Assembly (NCBI RefSeq): GCF_009905375.1 | Contig: NC_133650.1 | Location: 295,795,457-295,859,456 of the forward strand | From: Apium graveolens | Taxonomy: Eukaryota; Streptophyta; Magnoliopsida; Apiales; Apiaceae | DNA: 64,000 bases | Reading direction: 5' to 3' | In this document: one piece after another, positions 46,480-58,142 of the stretch | How the letters are laid out: each line of letters opens with the position of its first letter | How positions within the stretch are numbered: the first letter of the stretch is position 1 | Notes under the pieces: model-generated | Database searches by the model: none | What the model saw: only the letters and a program-made list of their open reading frames with translations | What the model was told of the DNA's origin: nothing | Translations under genes and position numbers: made by a program

Positions 46480-47495
46480 GAGCAACTTCAAGAGACTCCT
46501 GAGTTTTTTTTATAAATATTATAACTAATAAACTCTTAACTATTTTTAAGAGAGAGAAATTTACTCTTTTTTCAATAATTCTCTTCAACTCACTCTTTAT
46601 TTATATTTTTATTCTTTTAATTGAATAAAAATGCTACTTGACAAAATCCAAGTGCATGAATACATTATTTATTATTATAAATTGAACGAGGAAAGTTTAG
46701 GAGCTTCTCACTAGTGCATGAACACATTATTTATTATTATAAATAAAAATAATATAATAAATATATAAATATCTCAAATAAATATTAAAATATATACAAT
46801 ATATTATTATTTTCAATTTCTTATCTCCTAAATGGTTTAAATTTACTTATCGTGATATTATTTCATTATAATAATATTATTTTTGTTTATTATTATACTA
46901 AAAATAAATATTAATTCAAATTAAGGTTAAACATTAATATTAAATTTTAAAGAAAATCTATATATTATGATTTACATGTGAATTTTTATTGAAAAATATT
47001 ATTTAAAATTTATTTTTATTAAACGAAAAAAATAAAGAAATTCCTCAAATCTCCGCGGATATCCCCGTTTCTCTTGGCTATATGGTTCATCCGAGGAGTA
47101 AAATAATTCCCGTTCGGGGATCGGGACGGGTTCAGGGATCGATTTTGGGTTCGGGAATGGGGGCGGGGATAGCACTACCCGACCCCGAAGTCAACCATCC
47201 CTAGATATGCTTTAACTCTTCCTCAAATACCTAGCTAATTTTTTCTCCTCTTTTTTTAAGAGTCTCTCTCCTCACCTCTTCTCTTTCATTACTCATACAC
47301 ATCAATTATATTCAATTTTAACATCATATATATCTCTTTTCCAATATAATAACTATATTTATTAATAAAATGTAAGTTAAGAGTTAGGGAATGAGATGTT
47401 GTTGGAGATAATAAAAAAGTTTGGATCCTAAATATTTAGGAGGTAATTAAATTATATTATTTAGAGAAAGTTCAAGAAATTTGTTGGAGTTGCTA
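46480..47495. mobile_element. TTA-flanked PIF/Harbinger-like non-autonomous element
   Basis: Ends read GAGCAACTTCAAGAGA (left) and, inverted, TAGCAACTCCAACAAA (right), each directly flanked by TTA (46477-46479 and 47496-47498). A 3-bp TTA/TAA duplication is typical of PIF/Harbinger and Tourist elements. The 1,016-bp interior contains a local duplication (TGCATGAATACATTATT at about 46653 and 46716) and a GC-rich tract of GGGATCGGGACGG-like phrases at about 47115-47190. It has no ORF. The inverted repeats are short and imperfect. Confidence 0.4.
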
Positions 47496-47634
47496 TTATC
47501 ATTTGTTCAATTGCACAAATAATATCTTGCAAACTCTCTATATGATATAAAAATGGGCTGAATTGTATTGAAATATAAAATATTGTTTATATATAAAAGC
47601 TCAGAAGGCTGGACCACACAGCCTCAGTTAGGCT

Positions 47635-47642
47635 TATATAAA
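47635..47642 (+). promoter_or_regulatory. TATA box of the GH3 gene
   Basis: TATATAAA lies 87 bases upstream of the start codon, followed by a pyrimidine-rich leader (CCTCTCTTCCTCTCCC) typical of a plant 5' UTR. Transcription would start near 47665-47675. I see no TGTCTC/GAGACA in the few hundred bases just upstream. Confidence 0.75.
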
Positions 47643-47728
47643 CCCCTCACCTCTCTTCCTCTCCCACAGCAACCATCTTTCTCCTTCAACACAACAAATT
47701 ACATTTCTTTCTCTGATACAACACCACC

Positions 47729-50094
47729 ATGCCTGAAGCACCAAAGAAATCTCTACATAAAATATCACCAGACTTCAGTGTTTCTGAGAAGAACAAAAAG
47801 GCTCTTCACTTCATTGAAGATGTCACCTCTAAACCTGATGAAATTCAGAAGCTTGTTCTTTCTGAAATACTCTCCCGCAACGCCCATGTTGAATACCTTC
47901 AACGCCACGGCCTTGCTGGTCAAACTGATCGAGACACTTTCAAGAAAACCATTCCTGTTATCAAATATGAAGATATACAGCTTGACATTAATCGTATTGC
48001 CAATGGTGATAAGTCTCCCATCCTGTGCTCTCACCCCATTTCTGAGTTCTTGACAAGGTATTCTTTTACTATATGTATGTTAATACATGTACAGGGTCAT
48101 GTTCTTCCGCTTCTCAGCATATTAGCCTACAAACCAACTACAAATCATATCTCGCAGTTTTACAAATTCATGGTCATATTACTTCAAATCACGTTCACAT
48201 TAGTACAATAAAGTATTACATATTACCGCTTTGTAGTGTTTTTGTTTTATTGGTCAAGTTCAATTATATAAATTTAAATATTCACGCACACATACCTCCA
48301 CTGAGAACTAAACTCTTGGTATGAGGAGAGTACGAGGAGCTGTATCTGCTAGGCCAAGCCTTGCAGATCGCTTTATCTTTTGAAGGATAAATTAGGATGT
48401 ATTTGATTAATACCTTTTATGTGTGATTTTTATTTGTCTAAGAAGTAAAATTTATATTAAAATTTTGCTTTTATTGTGAAGTTCTGGGACATCTGGAGGT
48501 GAAAGAAAACTAATGCCAACAATTGAAGAGGAGCTGGAGAGGAGATCATCGTTGTACAGTCTTTTGATGCCTGTGATGAATCAGTTTGTTCCTGGTCTAG
48601 ACAAAGGCAAAGGGATGTATTTCTTGTTCATTAAGTCAGAAGCTAAAACTCCTGGTGGCCTTCTTGCTCGCCCTGTTTTAACTAGTTACTACAAAAGTTC
48701 CCATTTCAAAAACAGACCTTATGACCCATACACAAACTACACTAGCCCAAACGAAACCATTCTTTGCTCCGACTCTTACCAGAGCATGTACTCCCAAGTT
48801 CTCTGTGGTTTATGCCTCCACAATGAAGTCCTTCGAGTTGGGGCCGTTTTTGCCTCCGGTTTCATCCGGGCAATCAGATTCCTTGAAAAGCACTGGCCTA
48901 TATTGTGTCATGACATCCGAACCGGGACCCTTAACCATGAAATCACCGATCCATCTGTGAGAGAATCGGTGCTTAAAATCCTCAAGCCAGACCCCAAATT
49001 AGCCACTTTCGTTGAAACCGAGTGTAGCAAAAAATCATGGCAGGGAATCTTGACTAGGTTGTGGCCTAATACCAAATATGTTGATGTTATAGTAACAGGG
49101 ACCATGTCACAGTATATACCAACACTTGATTACTTTAGTAATGGCCTTCCACTTGTTTGCACCATGTATGCTTCTTCTGAATGCTATTTCGGTGTCAATC
49201 TTAACCCGCTTTGTAAGCCTAGCGACGTCTCTTATACACTCATTCCAACTATGGCTTACTTTGAGTTTTTGCCAATTCATAAAAATAACGTGGTCAAAAA
49301 TTCGATAAATGTCCGTGATTCTCTAACTGAGAAAGAACAACTAGAATTGGTTGATTTGGCTGATGTTAAGCTCGGGCACGAGTATGAGCTTGTTGTCACC
49401 ACCTATGCTGGTAAATTGAACAAAGACTACATTTATTTCTTGTTATATCAGTTTATTATTAGGTCCAAGATTCTTACATATATATGCTTTATGTTTGGCA
49501 GGACTTTATCGATACAGGGTTGGAGATGTACTTAAAGTTGCAGGATTCAAGAATAAAGCCCCACAGTTCAACTTCATTTGCCGCAAAAATGTTGTTTTAA
49601 GCATTGATTCTGATAAAACTGATGAAGTTGAGCTACAAAATGCAGTTAAAAATGCTGTCACGCATTTGATGCCATTCGATGCAACTTTAATTGAATATAC
49701 AAGCTATGCAGACACGACCACAATTCCGGGACACTATGTTCTATTTTGGGAGCTTAATGTTAACGGGACAATCCCAATTCCTCCATCAGTTTTTGAGGAT
49801 TGTTGCTTAGCAACTGAAGAGTCATTTAACAGTGTATACCGTCAAGGTCGTGCCTCAGACAAGTCCATTGGACCACTTGAAATCAAGATTGTGGAATCAG
49901 GAACTTTTGATAAACTTATGGATTATGCCATTAGCTTAGGTGCTTCAATTAACCAGTACAAGACACCTCGCTGCGTCAAATTTGCACCCATTGTTGAGCT
50001 GTTAAACTCAAGAGTTGTGTCAAGCTATTTCAGTCCAAAATGCCCCAAGTGGGCTCCAGGGCATAAGCAATGGATGAACATCAAGTCAAGTTAA
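47729..50094 (+). CDS. GH3.6: GH3 family indole-3-acetic acid amido synthetase, GH3.5/GH3.6 type, three exons
   Basis: Exons 47729-48057, 48482-49410 and 49502-50094; introns of 424 and 91 bp with GT...AG ends. The joined frame has 616 codons, a normal GH3 length. The protein adenylates auxin (IAA) with ATP and joins it to amino acids such as aspartate, lowering free auxin in the cytosol. Visible motifs are the ATP-binding [10 protein letters not shown] from residue 110, YASSECYFG near 339 and YRYRVGD at 422-428. The N-terminus MPEAPKK and the C-terminus [15 protein letters not shown] are characteristic of the group II GH3.5/GH3.6 (DFL1) clade; the symbol is by that resemblance and the exact orthologue is not proved. 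GH3 genes of this group are auxin-induced. No damage is visible. Upstream lie a TATA box and a Harbinger-like insertion; an AATAAA overlaps the stop codon. Confidence 0.95.
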
Positions 50095-50098
50095 TAAA
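50093..50098 (+). terminator. Possible polyadenylation signal of the GH3 gene
   Basis: AATAAA overlaps the TAA stop. It is too close to serve alone, and the T-rich sequence to about 50330 probably holds the true 3' UTR and cleavage site. Confidence 0.3.
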
Positions 50099-52554
50099 GT
50101 TGTTATGGTTTTTCATTTGGAGATCCAAAACCTAGTGCTTGTGATCAATTTAGAAATTCAAAAGGCTGATGTTAGGATATCTCATCCAATCATATGTTCT
50201 GTTTTACTTATCTTAAGCTTTTGTTCTAGTAGGAACTTCTGAACTAGTCATGTATAAAATCAGTTACCATTTCAGTCTGTGCTCTGATCTAGCTACTTGT
50301 TTTTTTTTGTCGAGGAATGATCTTGCTACTTAAATTTAATGCTCTACTATATACGTTGCTTGTGGAATGTATATATTAGTGATACTGACCAGGAAATCTG
50401 CAGGCTCATTGAAAACGGTCAATTTGGTCCTCTGGCTTTTCCTACCATTCTCACACAAAAGCCAAAGGAACTTTACCCTTAGCTTAACTCAGGGTCTAAC
50501 GAGCTACAAGTATCGGGGACGGGGAAGGAATGTGACAACGAGAACCAACTCTAGAAGTTTCCTAGCAGTATGAGCAAATTTATTGCTAGCTGCTCGGACA
50601 CCATTCATTCATGGAACAACAAAAAATTTCAATATGGTAGAGGATGATGGAGTCTTGTCTTTCTTCAAACTGAAATGTGTCAAGTTTTCATTGAGTTCTC
50701 ATATTTAGAAGACGTTATGATTATAAATGACTATGAAGGCACATTTCCTAGCCGGTACTCTCACTTCCCTCTCCTCGAGAATTCTCTAACTATGGACGAA
50801 CAAGACTTGTATTAGGCCCTGGAACTCCCTTATCATATTGAGTCATTAAAGATTCATTGAATATATTAAGTTTTAACCCCCGGATAACAAAACAAGAAAA
50901 ATAATGGTAACTGGCGTGACCTGGTAAGTGATAATACATACAACTTGAACGCTTAATTATTGTGTTTATTTTCCTCTCCAATTATCATCAACTTAAAGTA
51001 CAATATTCTTGTCAAAGATTATTGTATTTGTATATAAACAAATTGACGCCAATTATTTAGAGGTAACATGTCGTTATCACTTGATTTAAGACAACAAAGA
51101 AATGTAAAATAGAAACAGAGAGTATGAATAATGTCATAATTTTATGGAAAATGTTCCCTTTTAGGTGATAACAGTTGATGAGAAATATACTATTTACGCT
51201 GGATTACAGGAATAATGCTCTGCAAAACTTTTAACTTCACGAATACCATGCTACTGTATTTTGTAGGAGTATGTTTACGTTTTAGCCAGACAAGTTAGTG
51301 AACTACAGTATGTCTTATGTTCATAAAATACTGCTTTTTGATCTGTAAAACTTATCGCATCCTTTATTATATAAAGATACATGTCCTTTAAATAAGGGAA
51401 ATATTATTTTAAGAGCTCGTTTTTTTGTTTCAGAGCAGAAATACGTGAAAAGATCAAATTTCCCTGCAGCCTGTTGATGTACATCTACGGGAAAAGTTGT
51501 CATTTCATCCTCTTTTTACTCTTAAAAGTAAAAAAGAGCTCTGATTTCTCTTTAATAAAAATTTAATTATTATAAATTTTATGTACGATAAGATAAATTA
51601 GTAAAAAAACACATTAATGTAACACCAACACCTACATATAAACTATAACATGTTGGTACTTAACAATTATTAGTACTAATATTAAGTGCTCTTATGTTAT
51701 AATCATGATGCTTAATAATTGTGAAATTGATTTAAAGATTGAGAGGATGTAGAAAGCCATGTACAAGTAGTATTCTGGGCAAAAGGAAAAGCAATGTTAC
51801 TTTATAAAGCTATCGACTAATCACTCCATTATTAATCTGATGTTAGAGTAACTAATTATACAATGACACATGGATTAGGTTAAATATCACCTTCGACATA
51901 AAGATTGCAGAAAGGTGAATCATAGAGAATTTCACGTACAGAGGCTATTCACAGAATCACAGAGAGTTTATAGATGTCATTATCACTATAAAAATGAAGA
52001 TTAGACAAGATAATTGTACCAGGACCGCAGTAATTGGGTGTAGTTGTTACTTGTTAATAACTCAATGTCTGCATGACTCCTTCTGCAGTGAATATGAAAA
52101 GATGGTCGGATAGAGAGATGGAGGAGCATATATCTGCACAACAGCCAACTAATTTAGAGCAGTTTAGCTGGGCTTAAACCTTAAACGGCCCAAATAATTT
52201 TTTCTTTAAATTCAAAACGCATATGATGTGTAGTAAGTAAATTAATTTATAATTTAAAATGATTAAAATTAGAAGTAGCAATATTTTTACAAATAACTTA
52301 TTTTATTCTCTTAATTAAAAATAGTATAACACTCAAATTTACGTGGAAAATGGCTTCATAAACTTGCACATAAGGGTAACCGGTTTTGAAATTCAAAACG
52401 GATATCCGATTTTTTAGATCATTAAAATTCTATTTCGTATTCGAATCTGTTTTAACTGGATACGCGAATATCGAAAATTAGATTATTCGGATCCCATTTA
52501 AGCTTACATTTTTATATAATTAAAAAAGGACAATATAACATTCTGATTTATAAT
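50099..52554. other. Intergenic DNA downstream of GH3
   Basis: No gene recognised. A 68-codon ORF at 50367-50573 has no motif. Around 52375-52500 there are ATATCCGATT / GGATACGCGAATATCG phrases typical of plant intergenic repeats. AT-rich otherwise. Confidence 0.5.
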
Positions 52555-53058
52555 TGTTAGATATAATTGATGATATCAGCAGAAACTATCAAAAGTTCAT
52601 ATCAGGACTTATATCAGCAATTACTGAAGAGTGACGTCGTCAGTACTTATATCAGTACTTGATGATCAGCAGATGATATCATCAGGATTTGTCACTTCAA
52701 TAGATATTCGATATGGAAAAGGAAAGCAGGAATTCAAGGCGGTGAAGAACTTTACCTCAGAAGCAACCATACATGGATAGGTTTCCTTATTGTAATATAA
52801 TAGGATTACTTATTTAATTGTGTAGTTGTGCTCTATATAAAGCACAGATTACGTTCATACTATATGCATTGCAACATTGTTATATCATTCGCATATCTAG
52901 CAACCCTCAAGCATACTTGTTCATCCTTTTGAAAGAGTACGTTTGTAATCAGTTTTTATCTGTTAATATAAAAATTGTTAATTATGTTGAAACTTTGTCG
53001 AATTGATTGCATAAACTGTATTCACCACCCCCATCTACAGTTGATTACAGACCTAACA
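52555..53058 (+). repeat. 5' LTR of copia element D
   Basis: 504 bp, TG...CA. It contains TCAGGACTTA (52602), TCAGTACTTA (52640) and TCAGTACTTG (52652), a motif series also found in the otherwise dissimilar LTR of copy C. A CTATATAAAG TATA box lies near 52834. Confidence 0.85.
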
Positions 53059-53187
53059 ATTGGTATCAGAGCTTGCTGTTGACATACAAACAGTTTAAGA
53101 TCTGAAAATCAATCTTCAATCTCTGACAAAGAAGAAGAACCACAGAATCCACCACCACTCCCATCCACATCACAGATTAGCAGCAAC

Positions 53188-55124
53188 ATGAGTAGGTATG
53201 AAGCAATCAAGGTGTCAATCCTGAAGATACATGAATATCCAATCTGGAAAGTCAGTATGGCTATGTGTTTGGAAGTCACAGATCCTGAATATCTAAGCAG
53301 AATTTATGATGGTCCTCATAAACCAATTAAGGTAGTTGTTTCTGTTGGAGGACAACCAGAAAAGACGATCGACAAAGAAATGAAGGACTACACTACTGAA
53401 GATCTTTCATCTATTATGAAGGATGCTAAGGTCATACACATCTTCCACGACAGTCTTGATAGTGTTATGTCCAATAGAGTTATTGGATGTAAGACAGCAA
53501 AAGAGATATAGGATGCTTTAGAAGTAAAGTGTCAATGCACAACTGCTATCAAGAAGAACATGAGGACAATACTTACTCAAGAATATGAGCACTTTGACTC
53601 AAAAGATAATGAGTCCTTAACTGAGATCTATGACAGATTTTAGAAGCTGCTGAATTACTTATCCCTTGTCAACAAGGAATGTGATTTAGAGGACTCAAAC
53701 TTGAAGTTTCTACTTGCTCTCCCTGAAAAGTGGGACTTTAAGGTCACATCAATAAGGAATAACTATGAAATTAATGACACACCTCTAGATGAGATCTATG
53801 GAATACTGAAAACTCATGAATTAGAGATAGAGAAAAGAAGTAAGAGAAAATGATATAAGTCAGTAGCACTCAAAGTTGAAGAGAAGCCAAAGGAGAAAGC
53901 TAAGAGAAAAAGTTACTCCAAAGGAAAAGCTATGATTGCAAAGTCGAATACTGAATCATCAAATTCTGATGATGACTCAAAAACTGTTAATAAATCAGAT
54001 ACTGATAGTGATCATGACAACAATGAAGACATGGATCAAATGGCTGCTCCATTGGTTAAAAGCTTCAAGAAGATGGTCTACAAAAACTTCAAGAAAGGAA
54101 GACGATTTTCCAGAAAAGGTTCGAGTTCCTCAAACTCTGATAAGAGGAACAACTGAAGAAATACTGATTGGAAGGAATCAAGATCTGAAAAACTTGACAA
54201 GTCAAAGGAGAGATGTTATAACTGTGATGGAATTGGACACTTTGCAGCTGACTGCAGAAAAACCAGAGCTGAGAAGAAACAAGCCTGATCTCAAAGAAGA
54301 AAAACTGGGATGATTCATCAGAATCATATAATGAGGTCGATTATGCTCTCATGGCAAATGCAGATGCTGAGGGTGACAATGCTGAATTAAAGGTACCTCA
54401 GACTACTCTTGCTTTTGTTACTGATGATATCAATGAATTAAGATTATTTTTTAAGACTCTGCATGTTAGTTATAGGGATCAGACCTTAGAGAATAATATA
54501 ATCAAGAGTAAAAACCCTGAGTTAAAGAAAATGAATGATCACCTAGAAATTGATTTACTTTCCATGCTTGAAATTCAAAAGAAGAGATAATGTTGTTTAT
54601 GTTAAAGAAACATTTTTAGAAAAGCATGATTATCTAGAAAAGGAGTTAGCTAAAAAAAGAGAGGTTATTAAACTTTGGATTAACTCTGGAAAAACAACTC
54701 AGGAAATTTTAGAGAATGGTTGTTGGGGATCAAGATTATGATATGCTGCTAGATCTAATTTTGATAAGAAAATTGAAAAAGAAACTGAGAAAAATAAACC
54801 AGTAAGTATTGATACTAAGGTCAAACTGAATAAGGTTCAGTTGAAGACCATTAAGTTTAATACAAGTGCTGATGTTGTTAGATCAGTTAATGAGGTAGGT
54901 TCAACCTCAGCACCTAGATCAAACTTAATTACTGATAAGAGTGAACAGGTTCACAAAAAATCAGTAAATATTGGTTTAATTACTCAGATGCAGCTTAAGC
55001 AAAAGCTGAAGGATTTACACATGAAAGACAAGAAGAAAAGGCATAGGAAAAATAGGAATGGCAAGGTAGGTGTTAATAAGAATGGTAACTATGCAACTCC
55101 TCCCAATGCACCTAGAAAGGCCTG
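53188..55124 (+). pseudogene. Copia gag of element D, multiply broken
   Basis: Starts at the ATG at 53188 (MSRYEAIKVSILKIHEY). The gag domain is recognisable (YPIWKVSMAMCLEVTDPEYL, TILTQEYEHFDSKDNESL, SNLKFLLALPEKWDFK). In-frame stops lie at 53509-53511, near 53641 and near 53851, with several frameshifts after 54150. A CCHC knuckle (CYNCDGIGHFAADC) survives near 54215 in another frame, followed by a coiled region. The sequence stops at PRKAC, inside what would be the second knuckle region, where copy C is inserted. It is older than A, B and C, judged by the number of lesions. Confidence 0.85.
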
Positions 55125-55738
55125 TGTTAGATATATTTGATAATGTCATGGCTAATATGTTTTATGTTTAGCTTTCAGATCTTATTTGAACAGGATAAAT
55201 CAGTACTTAACTGTTGATCAGTACTTATACTGGAAGTCAGGACTTAAGGATATCAGTACTTATGTTATCAGGAGATAATCATCAGAAGATAGATATCAGA
55301 ACTTAAGTGCTGAAGGACGATCAGATAAGGACAGTAGCTGATTAAAGGAAAGAAGATCAAGATAAACATAAGAAGAGATATGCATGAAGAAGGAATTCTG
55401 TAAAGAATGGAATACTTGGAAGAAAAGATATCTGATTGATATATTTTAGGAAGCAGAATTATATTCCATATCAATTAACGATTATCTTGTAACTGTGTAG
55501 TATATAAACATAGACATAGGGTTTACACTATAAGTGTTATCATTATTCGAGAAGATTATTCATTGTAACCCTAGCAGCTCTCGTGATATTGTTCATCACT
55601 GAGAGGTAACAGTTCCATACTGTAACAGAGTTTATTGTTTCAATAAAGTTTGTTTTCTGTTACTTAAGTTCTTAAAGTTTGATTTGAGTGTACTATACAC
55701 TGTATTCACCCCCTCTACAGTGTGTGTGTGACCTAAAA
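55125..55738 (+). repeat. 5' LTR of copia copy C
   Basis: 614 bp starting TGTTAGATATATTTG. The expected final CA has become AA (ACCTAAAA), a terminal mutation. Five TCAGNACTTA motifs lie in U3 at 55200, 55218, 55237, 55253 and 55296. A TATATAAA box lies at 55501-55508. Confidence 0.92.
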
Positions 55739-55740
55739 AG

Positions 55741-55753
55741 TGGTATCAGAGCC
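55741..55753 (+). other. Primer binding site, copia copy C
   Basis: TGGTATCAGAGCC, two bases after the LTR, complementary to the 3' end of initiator tRNA-Met. Confidence 0.9.
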
Positions 55754-55794
55754 TATCTGTTAACACACATACAGTTAAAGATCCAAACACAATC

Positions 55795-58130
55795 ATGTCG
55801 GACACAGAAACTCCAACTAAGCCTACCAAAACTGAGGAACCACCAAAGACACAAATTTAGAGTCGGTATGAGACCATCAGAGTTCCCATACTGAGACCAT
55901 CTGAATATCCCATATGGAAGGTAAGGATGACCATGTTCCTGGAAGCAACAGATCCAGAATACCTTGATATAATCAAGGAAGGCCCTCACAAACCAACCAA
56001 GCTCGTTGTTGCAGTTGCAGGTGAAGCAGCAAAGACCGTACCAAAGGAGAAGAGTGATTATACTGCTGAAGATATAACATCAATTGCTAAGGATGCCAAG
56101 GTACGACACTTACTGCATAGTGCCATTAATAATGTAATGTCAAACAGGGTAATCAACTGCAAGACTGCTAAGGAGATATGGGATGCTCTGGAAACAAGGT
56201 GTCAGGGAACGGAGACAATTAAGAAGAACAGGAAGACAATACTCACTCAAGAGTATGAACACTTTGACTCAAAGACTAATGAGTCATTGAATGATTTATA
56301 TGATAGATTTGTCAAACTTTTGAATGATTTGTCATTGATTAATAAAGAGTATGATCTTGAAGATTCAAACCTTAAGTTCCTATTAGCTCTTCCTGAATGC
56401 TGGGATTTGAAGGCAACGACAATAAGAGACAACTATAATCTTGATGAAACAACTCTTGACGAAATCTATGGTATGCTCAAGACTCATGAGCTTGAGATGG
56501 AACAAAGAAGCAAGAGGAAAGGAGGAAAGTCAAGGACAGTTGCTCTTAAGGCTGAAGAAGAATCCCCCAAAGCAGCTTCCTCAAAGAAAGACAAGGGTAA
56601 AGCTCTTTTCATAAAGTCTGATACTGAGTCATCAAGTTCTGAGAGTGATGATGACTCAGATTCTGAAAGCTTGCCTGAGACTGATGCTGATGAGGAGATG
56701 ATGAAGCTGTGTGCTCTTATGGTGAAAGGAATCACAAAGTTTGCATACAGGAAGTTCAGGAAGGGAAAGAAGTTTTCCAGGAAAGGCATAAGTTCTGATA
56801 AGAAGAATTTCAGAAGATCTGAAGGCAGAGGAGGAAAGTCTGACAGAGGAGATTACACCAATATTAAATGCTATAACTGTAGTGAGAAAGGCCACATATC
56901 TCCTGATTGCAAGAAGGTAAAGGGTGACAAAGGCAAGGCTCTTGTCACAAAGCAGAAAAGCTGGACAGACACCTCAGACTCTGAAAGTGAGGAAAACTAT
57001 GCATTGATGGCAAATGCTGATAAAGAAAGTGCTGAGAGCAGTTTTGAAGCTGCTGAAACAAAGGTACCTCAGACTACTTATGCTTTTCATACTGATGATA
57101 TTAATGAGTTGAGAAGATATCTTAAAACCATGTTTGTTAGTTATAGAGATCAAACTTTAACATGTGAAAGATTAACTTCTGAAAATCTTGCATTTAAGAA
57201 AAGAAATGATTTCTTAGAAAAAGAGTTAGTCATGTTCCATCAAACTCAGAAGGATAGAGATGATGCTTTTTATGTTAGGGATGAAGTGCTAAAAATGAAT
57301 GAATCTCTAAAAACTGAGTTAGAAAAGGAAAGAGAGATTATCAGGACTTGGACTAACTCTGGCAAAACAACTCAAAATTTGCTAAGTAGTGGAAACTGGA
57401 AAGAGGGCTTAGGTTATGGAGAAGATAAGAATGATAAAGGAACTGAAGAAATTAAGTCTGTTCATAAGCAAAAGCCAAAGTTAAAACCTGTTAAGTTTGT
57501 AACTGTAAAGTCTGAAAATGAGAAATCAGAAGTTACAAAGGAATTAACTTCTGACAAACTAAAACAGGAAAAGACAACTGAAGTGAACATAGGCTTAATG
57601 ACAAAGAAGCAGCTTAAGCATAAGCTGAAAGATGTTAAGAATGCAAACAAGGTAAAATCACCTAGAAAAATAGGAATGGAAAGGAAGGTGTAAATAAAAG
57701 CAATAATCATAAACCTGTTCCTGATGCTTCTAGGAAAACATGTCATAACTGTGGAAGTTCTAACCATCTGGCTTCTTTTTGCAGGAAGAATAAGAATATT
57801 AACTCCTTACCTTCAAAATCAGGAGTTAAGAGTCAGCCTGTTAGATACAAACCACAAAATCCTTGTTTTTATTGTGGTAGTTTATGGCATTCCATTTATA
57901 CTTGTAAGGAATATCATAGTTTATACTATGATTATTATCAAATAAAACCTTCTTTGAAGAAAGTTTCCATTGTTCCTTCTAGTGTAAATTCTGATTCAAA
58001 GTCTGATAGTGTAAGTTCTGATAAGAAAAATGTTAACATAAACTCTGATGCTAAATCCGCTGCAAATGTTAACAAACTTAAAAAGGCCAAAGGATCCAAG
58101 CAAGTCTGGGTCCTTAAAACTAATAATTAG
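55795..58130 (+). pseudogene. Copia gag, copy C, with nonsense and frameshift mutations
   Basis: Starts at the ATG at 55795 (MSDTETPTKP). Codon 22 is TAG (55858-55860) where copy A has CAG. Past it the frame is open to 57693: gag domain (YPIWKVRMTMFLEATDPEYL), Ser/Asp-rich segment, zinc knuckle CYNCSEKGHISPDC and Lys/Glu-rich coiled region. A 1-nt deletion near 57665 shifts the frame, after which the second and third knuckles (CHNCGSSNHLASFC, CFYCGSLWHSIYTC) continue to the TAG at 58128-58130. An AAG/GTAAAA at 57651/57652 is conserved in all three copies and could be a splice donor. Confidence 0.88.
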
Positions 58131-58142
58131 TGGTCTTTGTGA

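Larger units (their letters stand above)
52555..55124 (+). mobile_element. SIRE-related Ty1/copia element D, decayed, interrupted by copy C
   Basis: Plus-strand element with a 504-bp LTR (52555-53058), primer site TGGTATCAGAGC at 53061, and a degenerate gag, all of a family related to but distinct from A/B/C: the LTR ends share TGTTAGATATA and GACCTAACA while the rest differs strongly. At 55124 it is cut by the 5' LTR of copy C. Its pol and 3' LTR would lie beyond the right edge. Confidence 0.85.

Noticed and set aside
47568..48053. 161-codon ORF overlapping GH3 exon 1 in another frame
   Set aside because: It begins before the TATA box and overlaps the well supported GH3 exon, so it is a shadow.
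50367..50573. 68-codon ORF downstream of GH3
   Set aside because: No recognisable domain; position and composition fit 3' flanking DNA.
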